Source of the DNA: an uncultured Eubacteriales bacterium
Lineage (GTDB): Bacteria > Bacillota > Clostridia > Christensenellales > Aristaeellaceae
NCBI GenBank assembly: GCA_902767315.1
Contig: CACXHB010000122.1
Span: 20,572-84,571, forward strand
DNA: 64,000 nt
Direction of reading: 5' to 3'
Position 1 is the stretch's first letter. Every line of letters starts with the position of its first letter. The notes under the pieces are model-generated. The model was given only the letters and a program-made list of their open reading frames with translations. It did not search any database and was not told the DNA's origin. The translations under genes were made by a program, and so were the position numbers. Shown here piece after piece: positions 1-9,900 of this stretch.

Positions 1-567
1 CAGGGCAAAGGCCGCGCCGGACAGGGTGTCCACCGCCCGCTGGGTGGTGGCGTCGTCCAACTGGTCCATCATCAGAAGCACGATGTTGTTCTTAATCAGG
101 CTGTTGACCACGTCGCCGCATTCCGCCAGACTGGTCAGGTTGAACATCACCGTCCGGGCCGCCCCGGGGGCCATGGCTGCGCTCTGCTGCCGGGGCACGG
201 GCGCCGCGTCGTAACGGGGCGCGGTCTCCCGGCGTGGTTCCGCCTTGGGCGCGGCCTTGGGCGCGTCGAAATCGTCCACATACGCCCGCTCCGTCCGGCG
301 CACGGCGTAGCCCTCGTTGGCCGCGGCGTAGCCCGTCTGCCGACCGGGCGCGCTGTACCGGGCGGAGGTACGCTCGGCGGTCTGGGTGCGGCGCGGTTCG
401 GCAGCGCGGCTCTGCTGCCTGGGCACATAAGTGGAGCTGCGGCCCGCCGACGCGCCGGCGTACCGGTCGTCATACCGGTCGTCGTACCGATTGTCCGCAG
501 GTTCGTTGTCTACCAGGCCGAGTACGTTGAGAAATTTTTTGAATCCGCCGCTCTTGTTCCGTGCCAT
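1..567 (-). CDS. sepF: Cell division protein SepF (3' end beyond window)
   Basis: SepF binds FtsZ and the membrane and helps assemble the division septum in Gram-positive bacteria. Reading from ATG at 567, the protein begins MARNKSGGFKKFLNVLGL, an amphipathic membrane-targeting helix. A long Arg/Tyr/Asp/Ala/Pro-rich linker (residues about 25-135) with a repeated RYDD unit follows. The conserved SepF core then begins (TVMFNLTSLAECGDVV) and runs to VDTLSGAAFAL at the window edge, so about 30-40 C-terminal residues are missing. The start is set by GGAGGGTG 8 nt upstream. It follows yggS by 50 nt on the same strand, the usual ylm cluster arrangement. The linker is longer than in Bacillus SepF. 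The family assignment is firm. Confidence 0.92.
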   Translation of the reverse strand, partial: MARNKSGGFKKFLNVLGLVDNEPADNRYDDRYDDRYAGASAGRSSTYVPRQQSRAAEPRRTQTAERTSARYSAPGRQTGYAAANEGYAVRRTERAYVDDFDAPKAAPKAEPRRETAPRYDAAPVPRQQSAAMAPGAARTVMFNLTSLAECGDVVNSLIKNNIVLLMMDQLDDATTQRAVDTLSGAAFAL

Positions 568-617
568 TTCCTGAACACCCTCCATATGACCTTCCCGGCT
601 TTTCCGGAAACGTTTCT

Positions 618-1283
618 TTATTGACGGGCACCGAAGATGCCCCGGCCGATGCGCACCATGTTCGCCCCTTCTTCGGCGGCGATTCGGCAATCTCCCGACA
701 TGCCCATCGACAGGATTTCCATTTTCACCCCGGGCAGATTGGCCCGGCCCAGTTCCTCGTACAGATTCCGCATCCGCCTGAAATACGGACGCAGGCTCTG
801 CACATCCTCCGCCGCGGGCATCACGGCCATCAGCCCTTCCACCTGCACGTGAGGACATTCGGCGCATTCCTGCGCCAGGGCAAACAGCTCTTCCGGCGCT
901 GCGCCGCCCTTCTGCGGCTCTCCCGCAGGACTCACCTGCAGCAGCACCCGGGCCGTCAGATTCGCCCCGCCGAAGCGTTTCTCAATTTCGCGCACCAGTT
1001 CCGCCCGGTCCACGGACTGAATCAGGTCCACCTTGCCCGGCAGGTATTTCACCTTGTTCACCTGCAGCCGACCGATCAGGTGAATCTGCGGGCCGGTTTG
1101 CAGATGGGGCAGTTTTTCCAATAATTCCTGCACCCGGTTTTCGCCGATATGCCGGGCCCCCGCGGCGATGACCGCGTTCACGTCCTCCGGGGGCATGGTT
1201 TTGCTGACCGCGCAGATTTCAACGCCTGTTAACTGTTCCTGCCATTCGCGGAAGCGCTCCGCGATGATCTCTCCCCGCGTCAT
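618..1283 (-). CDS. yggS: YggS/YlmE family PLP homeostasis protein
   Basis: This is the 221-residue single-domain PLP-binding protein of the YggS/PROSC family. The fold is an alanine-racemase-like TIM barrel, thought to buffer pyridoxal phosphate; no catalytic reaction is established. The PLP lysine is expected at K28 in AVSKT. The typical GENRVQE, HLIGRLQ.NK and LSMGMSGD motifs are present, and the last binds the phosphate. The length is normal. ATG at 1283 has GAGGCGG 5 nt upstream. It sits between the HlyD-like gene (10 nt gap) and sepF, matching the ylm cell-division cluster of Firmicutes. Confidence 0.94.
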   Translation of the reverse strand: MTRGEIIAERFREWQEQLTGVEICAVSKTMPPEDVNAVIAAGARHIGENRVQELLEKLPHLQTGPQIHLIGRLQVNKVKYLPGKVDLIQSVDRAELVREIEKRFGGANLTARVLLQVSPAGEPQKGGAAPEELFALAQECAECPHVQVEGLMAVMPAAEDVQSLRPYFRRMRNLYEELGRANLPGVKMEILSMGMSGDCRIAAEEGANMVRIGRGIFGARQ

Positions 1284-1293
1284 TTCTTCCGCC

Positions 1294-2469
1294 TCACTTT
1301 ATCAAAACCTGCTGTCCCAGGGAAAGGGCGCCTTCCACCACCGGCTGAATCATGGCCTTGTTCCCGTCGGTAAACAGCACCGTCACCGGCACGAAGGTGC
1401 CGCCGGGCACGTCCTTCAGCCACACGCCCGTCTGGCCGTTCTGGTCGTAAATGGCGTCGGTGGAAACCGAAAGCCCCGTCAGGGTGATGCTCACCCCCGC
1501 CCGGGCCGTGCGCTGGTAAATCAGCGCTCCCATGGGCGCGTCGATTTCAAACACCGCCAGCACCGTGCCGTTTTCCTGAGAGACCGAGCGCACCCGGGCG
1601 GAAAAGCCCAGATCCTCGAAGCCCTCGAACTGCATGTAATAATCCTGGTCGATCACCGGGGTCCAGCTGGCCGCGTCGGACAAAATGGCCACATACCACT
1701 GGTTCTGGTTCACCAGCCGGTAAACGTCCTTTTCCCGGGCGGAAATCTCCCCCAGGGGCTGCCCCGACAGCACCTTCTGCACCTGGGAAACGGTCAGGCT
1801 CTGAATGGTGTCGCCGTTCAGGAACCGCTCGTATCCGTCGGTATAGAAGGAAACCACGCCCTCCTGTTTCGCCGTGGATTCCACCCGCCAGGAGGCGATG
1901 CTGCTGAGTCGGGCGTTTTCCTGGGAATAGAGGTTGTTCAGCTTCATGTCGTTGCGCATGTTGGAGCGCATGTATTCCTGCCGGTTCACCATGGCCGTTT
2001 CCAGAAGCCGGTTCATGATGATCAGGTTGCCGTCGGATTTGTGGGTCACCAGGTTTTTGAATTCCAGCGCCCGCTGGTCCACGATCAGATCCAGCCGTTC
2101 CAGGTTGGTGTCGATGATGTTTTCCAGCTTCAGCTTGTGGTAGGCCTGAATGTTTTCCCGCACGGTTTCCAGCTTTTCCAGCTCCGTCTGGGAATATCCC
2201 GTGGAATACAGATACGCCACCGTGCCCCCTTCGTATACCAGGGTATTCTCCGGGGCGGCATATTCAATCCGCGCCACGCTGTCGGCAGTGGTAAGGCGCT
2301 CGTCCCGAATGAGCACCGCGTCCATGGTGTGGGTATAAGCGGAAGAGGCCATGCCGATGGCTTCCACCTTCTCCCCGAAGGACAGATACGGCCGCACGAT
2401 CAGAAAGGCGATGCCCAGAAGGATCGCCAGGAACAGGTAGAACCTGCCCTTGATTTTGTATCTTCTCAT
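1294..2469 (-). CDS. HlyD-like membrane-anchored protein of the ylm/sepF cluster
   Basis: This 391-residue protein has one N-terminal transmembrane helix (about residues 10-28) and a large exported part. The first exported segment looks like an adaptor barrel/lipoyl hybrid (AVLIRDERLTTADSVARIEY). A helical hairpin region (about 100-210) and a C-terminal beta-rich region follow. This is the layout of HlyD/RND-type periplasmic adaptors, but no ABC or RND pump gene is adjacent. In many Clostridia a protein of this type sits just upstream of yggS and sepF, so a role in envelope or division is plausible. It is the first gene of the minus-strand operon, and the promoter is at 2523-2551. The function is inferred only. 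Confidence 0.72.
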   Translation of the reverse strand: MRRYKIKGRFYLFLAILLGIAFLIVRPYLSFGEKVEAIGMASSAYTHTMDAVLIRDERLTTADSVARIEYAAPENTLVYEGGTVAYLYSTGYSQTELEKLETVRENIQAYHKLKLENIIDTNLERLDLIVDQRALEFKNLVTHKSDGNLIIMNRLLETAMVNRQEYMRSNMRNDMKLNNLYSQENARLSSIASWRVESTAKQEGVVSFYTDGYERFLNGDTIQSLTVSQVQKVLSGQPLGEISAREKDVYRLVNQNQWYVAILSDAASWTPVIDQDYYMQFEGFEDLGFSARVRSVSQENGTVLAVFEIDAPMGALIYQRTARAGVSITLTGLSVSTDAIYDQNGQTGVWLKDVPGGTFVPVTVLFTDGNKAMIQPVVEGALSLGQQVLIK

Positions 2470-2522
2470 GCGTCACGCTCCGTTCGGTATACATATGGAC
2501 ACGCAAATCCATCATATTCTAT

Positions 2523-2551
2523 ATTATAAAGGTTCCGCCCTCAGGATGCAA
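2523..2551 (-). promoter_or_regulatory. Promoter of the HlyD-yggS-sepF operon
   Basis: On the minus strand TTGCAT (2546-2551) and a perfect TATAAT (2523-2528) are separated by 17 bp. They lie about 55 bp upstream of the HlyD-like start and back to back with the lgt promoter. Confidence 0.7.
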
Positions 2552-2561
2552 CGTAGATGTA

Positions 2562-2591
2562 TTGACATTTCCGCGCCAATTTGATTATAAT
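2562..2591 (+). promoter_or_regulatory. Promoter of lgt
   Basis: TTGACA (2562-2567) and TATAAT (2586-2591) with an 18-bp spacer, a near-consensus housekeeping sigma promoter. The TTG start of lgt is 24 bp downstream of the -10, giving a very short leader. Confidence 0.75.
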
Positions 2592-2614
2592 AGGCGCACT
2601 CGGAGGTGACATTC

Positions 2615-3535
2615 TTGTTCCATTTCAGCCGTAATTCCATCGACGTGTTCGGTCTGTCCATCCATTATTACGGAATTCTCATCGCTCTGGGGGTGCTGCT
2701 GGGGGTGCTGCTGGCCGCCCGAAGGCAGAAAAGGCTGAATCTGCCCCCGGAAACGGGGCTGGATCTGGCGCTGATCTGCCTGCCCGTGGCGGTGGTGTGC
2801 GCCCGGGCCTATTATGTGATTTTCGAATGGAGCGCCTATAAAGACGACCTGCTTTCCATTTTCAACCTGCGCAGAGGCGGCCTGGCCATTTACGGGGGCG
2901 TGCTGGGGGGCGCGCTGGCGGTGTTTGTCTATTCCCGGATAAAGAAGCGGCCCTTCCTCTCCCTGGCGGATCTGGCCGCCCCCTCGCTGGCCCTGGGACA
3001 GGCCGTGGGCCGCTGGGGCAATTTCTTCAATCAGGAGGCCTACGGCGCGGCCGTGACCCAGCCTTCCCGGATGCACTTCCCCCTGGCCGTGTTCATCGAT
3101 GCGGACCAGACCTGGCATTACGCCACGTTCTTTTACGAATCCGCCTGGTGCTTCCTCATCGTGGCGCTTCTGCTGCTCTTTGAACGGCGGCGTTTCTTCC
3201 GGAAAAGGGGCGACGTGTTTTTCTGGTATCTGATTCTCTACGGGCTGGAGCGCGCCGCCGTGGAGGGCCTGCGCACCGACAGCCTTTACTGGGGCCCCGT
3301 GCGGGTCTCTCAGGCCCTGAGCCTGCTGGCGGTGCTGGCGGTGTGCGCAGTCTTCGCCCGGCGCAGGGGCCGCTTTGGAAAATGGGGGCTGCTGTGCCCG
3401 CTTCCCGCCCTGGCGGCGCTGATTCTGGTGCCCACCCGATTGACCGGCTGCCTTTCGCCCCTGGCGCTGGCGCTGTACGCCCTGACGCTGCTTTTCGCCT
3501 TCCTCCAATATCTGCCCGCTTCCTCCGAACAATAA
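2615..3535 (+). CDS. lgt: Prolipoprotein diacylglyceryl transferase
   Basis: Lgt transfers diacylglycerol from phosphatidylglycerol to the lipobox cysteine of prolipoproteins in the cytoplasmic membrane. The protein is polytopic (about seven helices). It carries the family signatures RGGLAIYGG (residues about 87-95) and GRWGNFFNQEAYG (about 132-144), with the essential Arg/Asn residues, and a C-terminal YGLERAAVEGLR element. A GTG at 2606 overlaps the Shine-Dalgarno itself (GGAGGT at 2602-2607). TTG at 2615, 8 nt after GGAGG, is therefore the likelier start and gives 306 residues. The C-terminus carries extra hydrophobic helices. It is monocistronic and ends in a bidirectional terminator. Confidence 0.95.
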   Translation: MFHFSRNSIDVFGLSIHYYGILIALGVLLGVLLAARRQKRLNLPPETGLDLALICLPVAVVCARAYYVIFEWSAYKDDLLSIFNLRRGGLAIYGGVLGGALAVFVYSRIKKRPFLSLADLAAPSLALGQAVGRWGNFFNQEAYGAAVTQPSRMHFPLAVFIDADQTWHYATFFYESAWCFLIVALLLLFERRRFFRKRGDVFFWYLILYGLERAAVEGLRTDSLYWGPVRVSQALSLLAVLAVCAVFARRRGRFGKWGLLCPLPALAALILVPTRLTGCLSPLALALYALTLLFAFLQYLPASSEQ

Positions 3536-3537
3536 AC

Positions 3538-3584
3538 AAGCCGGAGGCAGGAGAATCCTTCTCTCCCGCCTCCGGCTTCCTTTT
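3538..3584. terminator. Bidirectional terminator between lgt and the ADP-ribosylglycohydrolase gene
   Basis: Arms AAGCCGGAGGC (3538-3548) and GCCTCCGGCTT (3568-3578), extended inward by AGGAGA/TCTCC, followed by CCTTTT on the plus strand. It serves the convergent genes on both sides. Confidence 0.8.
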
Positions 3585-3591
3585 GGGAAAT

Positions 3592-5577
3592 TTACAGGGG
3601 CCGCACGCTGAATTTCTCGATCAGCATCCGCGCGCCCTGTTCCACGCCGTAGCCCACCGCGCCCCGGTTCAGGCCCACCTGCGCGGTCAGCAGCTCCCGG
3701 CCGTTTTCGAAAACCGTCACCTGCTCGCCCCGGCATTCCACGGTGAATTCGTACTTCTGCCCCAGTTCGAAGGAATGCTCGCACCTGGCCAGCACCTTTT
3801 TGCCGAATTCCTCCCGCACGATGGCCAGCCCCTCCCGGGACAGCTCCACCGCCGCCAGCCGGCGCACCCCCTGCAGCCGCACCAGCGCCTTGCACACGCC
3901 CTCCGCGGTGGGAGTCATGTCCGTGGTGAAGCGCAGATCGCCCCAGAACAGATCGCCGGTGTTCACCATGCCCTCGTCGGCGCAGCTGAGGAACAGCCTG
4001 CCGTCCTCCCGGTCGCAAATGCCCTTGAACCGGGCGAACTGGTTGATGCACCGGTCCAGATGGGTGAATTTCTCAATGGGCAATTTGGCGAATTCCACCG
4101 TATAATCCGGATCGCCGATCAGCCGCATTTCGTCCAGAATCAATTCACCGCCGTCCCAGGATACGCCCGCCCTGGCGATGCAGGCGCTGTCCAGGGAAGG
4201 CAGGCGGAATTCCGCCTCCGCTTCGCCGTCCACCAGCACTTCTTCACCCTCGTAACGCTTGCCGGAGATCCGGTCCCACACAAAGAGCCTGGCCCGAACG
4301 CCCGCGCCCCGGAGCTTCGCCTTCACCGTCTGGCCGGGCCACAATTCCGGGCAGGCCTCGGCGGCATAGGCGGTTTCCGTGAACCATTCCGGGCCGTGAT
4401 AGGTCCAGCGGTATACCTCCGCCGGCCCATGGCTTTCGCACTTCAGGCAGCCGCCGGCGTTCGCCACGCGGGCGGTTTCGGATTCAAAGCCGTGGGTGGA
4501 ACCAGGCAGTTCAAAGTCGTACACCCGCGCCCCCTCGGCGAAGTCCGTGGGTTCCCCCTCCAGCCGCCGGGTAATGTCGTCCAGATACCGGGCGTACCAG
4601 GGCGCGTCGATGAACCCCAGGCAGCCGATGGCGTTGGAGGCGGCAAAGCCGTCGTTCATGGGCGCAAGCCACTTTTCCCGGTCGATGCCCTCCAGCCCCA
4701 CCATGGTGCCCACAATGCAGCCCACGTTGCCGGCGTTGCAGTCCGTGTCCCATCCGCACATGGTGGCGATTTCGATGGTTCGGGAGAAATCCCCCTGGCC
4801 GTAATACATGGCCAGCGCCATCACCGCCGCGTTGGGAATGATGTGGCAATTGCCGGGATACCGGTCGTAGCCCCAGTTGTCATGCACATACTGGAAGCAT
4901 TCCCGCCAGTCCTCCGGGCATTCCTCGTGAAAAATGGCCACCGCACGCACGGCCCGGGCGTATTCGCAATCCTCGGGAATCTCCTTCAGCGCCTCGCGGA
5001 TTACGGTCTTGATGTCCTTTTCGTCGTAAGCCACGGCGATGGCCGCCGCCACAAACATGGCCCCGTAAATACCGTTGCCGTCGTGGCTCACTCCCGCGGC
5101 CCGCCGGGCCAGTTCCGCCGCCCTGCCGGGACGGCCGGGGCACACCAGGCCCCAGGGATCGATGAAAATCTGTCCGCCGATCTGCTCGGCCACGGTTTTG
5201 CCGTTCTGGGCGATGCTGCCGCTTCGGGGGGCGGGAATGCCCGCGGCCAGGTTCATGTAAGCCGTGTGTTCCGTGGACACGCCGTAGCCGCCCCACCAGA
5301 ACATGCCGTGCTGCCAGGAGGTGTAGTTCAGCCACGTTTTGCCGATTTCCTCCGAAGTGGGATCGATGGAAAAATCGTTCATGGCCCGGATGAAGATCAG
5401 CGGGCCGTTGGAATCGTCGTCCGCCCGGAAGTGGGAAAGATCGCCGATGTATCCGTTCAGTTCTCCATAGGTTTCTTTGATTTTCGCGTATTCCCAGCCC
5501 TCCACGGGGGCGCCCATGCGAATGCCCGCCAGCTTGCCCAGCCAGCCCGCATAGCATCGGTTCAGTCGTTCGCTCAT
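3592..5577 (-). CDS. ADP-ribosylglycohydrolase-fold protein with C-terminal beta domain
   Basis: This 661-residue protein has an N-terminal ADP-ribosyl-hydrolase (DraG/ARH) domain to about residue 345. The dinuclear Mg-site motifs are visible: DDDSNGP (53-59) and GWDTDCN (275-281), the latter in place of the usual GGDTDT. After that comes a beta-rich region (about 370-661) that looks like a jelly-roll or concanavalin-like domain. There is no signal peptide, so it is probably cytoplasmic. ATG at 5577 was chosen because CGGAGGT lies 7 nt upstream; an in-frame ATG at 5625 has no such site. The ADP-ribose-type activity is inferred. Two-domain members of this family near glycosidases may act on sugar or nucleoside glycosides instead of protein ADP-ribose. 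Confidence 0.8.
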   Translation of the reverse strand: MSERLNRCYAGWLGKLAGIRMGAPVEGWEYAKIKETYGELNGYIGDLSHFRADDDSNGPLIFIRAMNDFSIDPTSEEIGKTWLNYTSWQHGMFWWGGYGVSTEHTAYMNLAAGIPAPRSGSIAQNGKTVAEQIGGQIFIDPWGLVCPGRPGRAAELARRAAGVSHDGNGIYGAMFVAAAIAVAYDEKDIKTVIREALKEIPEDCEYARAVRAVAIFHEECPEDWRECFQYVHDNWGYDRYPGNCHIIPNAAVMALAMYYGQGDFSRTIEIATMCGWDTDCNAGNVGCIVGTMVGLEGIDREKWLAPMNDGFAASNAIGCLGFIDAPWYARYLDDITRRLEGEPTDFAEGARVYDFELPGSTHGFESETARVANAGGCLKCESHGPAEVYRWTYHGPEWFTETAYAAEACPELWPGQTVKAKLRGAGVRARLFVWDRISGKRYEGEEVLVDGEAEAEFRLPSLDSACIARAGVSWDGGELILDEMRLIGDPDYTVEFAKLPIEKFTHLDRCINQFARFKGICDREDGRLFLSCADEGMVNTGDLFWGDLRFTTDMTPTAEGVCKALVRLQGVRRLAAVELSREGLAIVREEFGKKVLARCEHSFELGQKYEFTVECRGEQVTVFENGRELLTAQVGLNRGAVGYGVEQGARMLIEKFSVRPL

Positions 5578-5663
5578 TTTTCTACCTCCGGCGTTTTTGT
5601 CGTCATTATAGACTACAAAGCGCATATTTGCAACAGTTTTCTCTTTTATTGCGCCTCAAAATA

Positions 5664-5672
5664 TGCTATACT
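5664..5672 (+). promoter_or_regulatory. Extended -10 promoter of the XpaC-like gene
   Basis: TGCTATACT (5664-5672) is an extended -10 element with no good -35. ATG of the next gene lies 28 bp downstream after GGAGGG. Confidence 0.55.
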
Positions 5673-5700
5673 TATTTCCATCAAACGGAGGGATACATTC

Positions 5701-6753
5701 ATGTCCGAAACAAAGAAAAAACGCCGCACGGCCATTCCCCGCACCACTGGGGAAGGCCCCAGTTGGATTGCCATTATCGCCACAGGCGTGTTCCAGGTCT
5801 GGCCGGTAACCGCAGTGCTGCTGTTTTTGAAATTGCGGGCCATGTGGAAAAATAAACGCCTGGACGCATACCGGGCGTGTCTGAACGCCATGGGCGACGT
5901 GCCCGCGGTTTCCCTGCGGCGCATGGCCGGCTCCCTGGGCAAATCCGAACAGGAAGTTTCCCGGCTTTTGACGGAAATGATTTCCAACAATTACCTGGGT
6001 CCGGAGGCCTACATCGATTACAGCCGGGGCATGCTTTATTTGAAGCACGCCGGCGCACAGTCTGAATCGGCCTCCGCTTCCGCCGCCTATTCCGCGGGCG
6101 TGGACTTTGGCGATCTCTCCTCCATGATCGGGGATATTGCCGGCATTGCCGGAGACATCGCCGGCCGCCTGAAGCGGGAATTCACCGCCGCTGCCGCCGA
6201 GGCTCCCCAGAGCACCCAGAAGGCAGCTCAGCCTCAGCCCGCCCCGGAAAAGCCCGCCGAAGCCGCCGCGACCAAGGCCCCCGCGCCGGAGACGCAGCCT
6301 GCCGCGACCCCTCAGCCCACCCCCGCGCCCAATCCCATGGACGACACCCTGAAGCAGCTGAAGGCCCTCAACGACGAAATTCTGGATCAGGCCGTTTCCG
6401 ACAAGATCGACCGCATCGCCGCCCTGACCCGGGACATCTACAGCTTCGTGGCCCTGAACCCGGAACGGGAAATCGAAGTGCACAAGTTCATGAACTACTA
6501 CCTGCCCACCACCATGAAGCTGCTGAAATCCTACAGTCTGCTGGAACGCCAGAGCTATCAGGGGGAAAACATCGTGGCCTCCCGCCACGACATTGAGGAA
6601 ATTCTGGGCACCCTGGTGCACGCTTTCGAAAAGCAGCTGGATCAGCTCTTCGCCGCCGACGCAGTGGATATTTCCAGCGACATTACCGTGCTGGAAACCA
6701 TGATCGCCAAGGACGGACTTTCCCATCAGCAGGGCATGAACCTGCACCTGTAA
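5701..6753 (+). CDS. XpaC-like (5-bromo-4-chloroindolyl phosphate hydrolysis family) membrane protein
   Basis: This 350-residue protein starts with a basic cytoplasmic tail and one membrane segment (about 21-45). Next is a compact helical segment (51-115) resembling a winged-helix fold (SLGKSEQEVSRLLTEM). An Ala/Pro/Gln linker (about 160-210) leads to a helical C-terminal XpaC domain (about 215-345). The family is named after a Bacillus gene linked to X-phos hydrolysis. The biochemical role is unsettled, and toxic-anion-resistance/TelA-type proteins are common partners elsewhere, though none is adjacent here. A much longer open frame extends upstream, but GGAGGG 8 nt before ATG 5701 and the promoter at 5664 set this start. 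Confidence 0.75.
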   Translation: MSETKKKRRTAIPRTTGEGPSWIAIIATGVFQVWPVTAVLLFLKLRAMWKNKRLDAYRACLNAMGDVPAVSLRRMAGSLGKSEQEVSRLLTEMISNNYLGPEAYIDYSRGMLYLKHAGAQSESASASAAYSAGVDFGDLSSMIGDIAGIAGDIAGRLKREFTAAAAEAPQSTQKAAQPQPAPEKPAEAAATKAPAPETQPAATPQPTPAPNPMDDTLKQLKALNDEILDQAVSDKIDRIAALTRDIYSFVALNPEREIEVHKFMNYYLPTTMKLLKSYSLLERQSYQGENIVASRHDIEEILGTLVHAFEKQLDQLFAADAVDISSDITVLETMIAKDGLSHQQGMNLHL

Positions 6754-6771
6754 AAAATTTTTTTTATAAAG

Positions 6772-6806
6772 AGCGCCTCCCTTTTGCACAAAAGCGGAGG
6801 CGCTTT
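6772..6806 (+). terminator. Terminator after the XpaC-like gene
   Basis: Arms AGCGCCTCC (6772-6780) and GGAGGCGCT (6796-6804), perfect 9 bp, followed only by TTTG. The U-rich tail is weak. Confidence 0.6.
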
Positions 6807-6839
6807 GCTGTATTCGTCAAAAATGGACGAATTTTGCCC

Positions 6840-6869
6840 TTGACATTATTTAACATTTTCCTATACAAT
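6840..6869 (+). promoter_or_regulatory. Promoter of the GH106-like gene
   Basis: TTGACA (6840-6845) followed by TATACAAT (6862-6869), giving 18 bp to TACAAT or 16 bp to TATACA. It lies 36 bp upstream of the ATG. Confidence 0.7.
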
Positions 6870-6905
6870 AGAATACAGAAAATTGATTCCACAGGAGGCA
6901 AAAAC

Positions 6906-9900
6906 ATGCAGGATCTCAAAAAGAAATTGGCATATATCGAAAAGCCTTACCGCAACGAGGTGCGCTGGTGGCTCTCTGAAGGCCATCATACCGACCAGAC
7001 CCTCATCAACGAAGTAAAAATGCTGGACGAAGCCGGCTTCGGCGCGGCGGAATTTCTGGCCATGGGCGATTACGGCGTCGACGTGTCCCGCTATGGCTGG
7101 GGTTCCGAGGAATTTGTCCACGACACCCACCTGATTCTGGAACAGACCACCCTGCGGGGCATGGGCGCCAGCATGACCAGCGGCACCAACTGGTCCAACG
7201 CCAATCTGAACAACATCACCCCCGACGACAAGGCCGCCGCCAAGGAGCTGGCCTTTGTGGCGGAGGAAGTGCCCGCCGGCGGCCGGTATTCCCGGCAGAT
7301 TCCCCGGCCGAAAATCACCCAGGCGAACGTGCACGAGCAGACCCTCATCGCCGTGGTGGCCATGAAAAACCTGGGCCTGGCCGCCGACGGCAAGCGCACC
7401 CTGCTGCCCACGGACGGCGTTGTGCTCACCGGCCAGGTGAAGGACGGCTTCCTCAACTGGAAGGCCCCCGAAGACGGGGATTATCTGCTGTTCTCCGTGT
7501 GGATGCAGGGCACCGGCCAGACCGCTTCCCCCTCCTGCTCGGTGAACTATACCATCAATTACATCGATAAATACGGCACCCAGGCCCTTATCGATTACTG
7601 GAACAAGGAAGTGCTGACCCCCTCCATGCGGGAAACCCTGCTGAAAAACGGCCGGGTACAGTTGTACATGGACTCTCTGGAGCTTTCCACCTACGCCAAC
7701 GGCGGCCAGTTGTGGGGCTATGATTTCATGGACGAATTCAAGTCCCGCCGGGGCTACGACCTTGCGCCCCACCTGCCCCTGGTGTTCAAGCAGAAATCCA
7801 TGATGATGACCGCCGCCACCCCCTACGTCTACGTCTGTCAGGATGAAACCTTCTTCAAAAAGCTCATCAACGACCTGTACCAGACCATGACGGATATGTA
7901 CATGGAAAACGTGCTCTCCCCCATCCAGACCTGGCTCCACGGGGTGGGCATGACCCTGCGCGCGGAAATCTCCTACGGCCTGCCCTTCGAAATTTCCGAG
8001 CCCGGTAAATACGTGGATGGCATCGAAACCGAATCCCTGGAATTCGCCAGCCAGATCGATTCCTATCGCGGCATGGCCGGCGCAGCCCATATCTATCACC
8101 GGCTGTTCTCCTCCGAAACCGGCGCGCTGCTGGCGGAAAACTACACCAAAAATCTGGATTTCTATACCCAGATCATCTTTACCCAGTTCGCCGCCGGCGT
8201 GGCCCGCACCGTGCTCCACGGCTATTCCTCCATCTGCGGCCCGGATACCCCCGCCCACGTGTGGCCCGGCCGGGAGGGCATGCTGCCCATCTTCTCCGAA
8301 CGCTTCGGCTCCCGCCAGCCGGATTACCGCAATTACAACGACTGGAACAACATGGTGGGCCGCTATCAGTACCTGCTGCGCCAGGGCAAGCCCCGCATGG
8401 ATCTGGGCATTCTGCGCCTGGATTACACCTATAACAATGCCGTTATGGGCATGGCCGCGGGCACGGATTTCTACGATAAACAGATGATGCGCGCCAACGA
8501 GGGCATGTATTGGAAAAATACCGACCTACAGAACGCCGGCTATACCTACGATTACTTCGCGCCCCAGCTGCTGAAGGATACCGACTGCGACGGCACCCTC
8601 TGCCCCGACGGCCCCGGCTATCAGGCCATCCTCATCTATCAGGAAATGCTGGACGCGGACAGCGCCGCGAAGCTTCTGGAGCACGCGAAGCAGGGCCTGA
8701 AGGTGCTGTTCGTCAACGACGTGACCGAGACCATCGCCAACGGCGTCAACGCGCACCATCATAAGGCCGCTTCTCTGACCCCCTTCAACGACGGCCGCGA
8801 GGCAGAGCTGGAAAAGATTCTGGCCGAAATGAAAGCCCTTCCCAATGTCCGGGAAATCTCCGGCCCCGAAAATGCGCTGCCCGCCCTGCGGGAAATGGGC
8901 GTGGAGCCCCGCATCCGCTTCGCCGCCCCCAACCGCAATGTGCTGCCCTTTATGCGGGAAGACGGCGATACCCGATACGCCTATCTGTACAACTGTATGT
9001 ACACCGAAAAGGCCCCCATTACCTTCCAGGTGGAGCTGCTGGGCCAGGGCGTTCCCTACGCCGTGGACTGCTGGACCGGCGACGTGAAAAAGGTGGGCGC
9101 CTATCAGCACAAGGGCGGCCGCACCGTCTTCACCGTGACCCTGAACCCCGGCCAGGCCACCATTTTCGCCCTGGATATGGCGGAAAAGATCGGCCACGTC
9201 ATCGCCAGCAACGCCAGCCTGGTGTTGGAGAAAAACGGCAAGACCTGCCTGGCTGCCCGGACCACCGGCGATTATTCCGCCCTGCTTTCCAGCGGTCAGG
9301 AATTCCGCGCCCACATCGAAGCTCCCGCGGATATCGAATTGCCCCTGTGGAAGCTGCAGGTGGAATCCTGGGACGCGGGGGATAAGGTGGAAATTACCGA
9401 AGACCGCGGCCTGGGCTATGTCACCCGGGAAATCTATTACGACACCAACAAGACGATGCTGAACGCGGGAGAGGTGAAACTCAAGCCCTGGAAGGACATT
9501 CCCTCCGTGGGCCCGGAGGTTTCCGGCGTGGGCTTCTATTCCGCAGAATTTGAACTGCCTGAAACCTGGAACGAGCACAATCTGGCCGTGTTCCAGATGG
9601 ACAGCGTATGCGGCTCCACCGCCGCCGTGTATGTCAACGGCGTAAAGGCCCCCGCCGTGGATTTCGATCGGCCGGAGGTGGATGTCACCACCCTGGTAAA
9701 ACCCGGCAAGAATGAAATTCGGGTGGAAGTGGCTTCCACGCTGAATAACCGTCTGCGGGCCCGGGGATATTTCCGAGATATTCCCAAGATGATGGGGATC
9801 ATCATGTCTGACAATACCGTCTTTGGCGATATGCCTGAACCGGATCCGGACGAAACGCCTGCGGAAGGCATGTTCGCCATTCCTTTCGAGCATGGCGTGG

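Noticed and set aside
3343..5700. Upstream in-frame extension of the XpaC-like ORF
   Set aside because: It runs antisense through the ADP-ribosylglycohydrolase gene. The promoter and Shine-Dalgarno just before 5701 set the real start.
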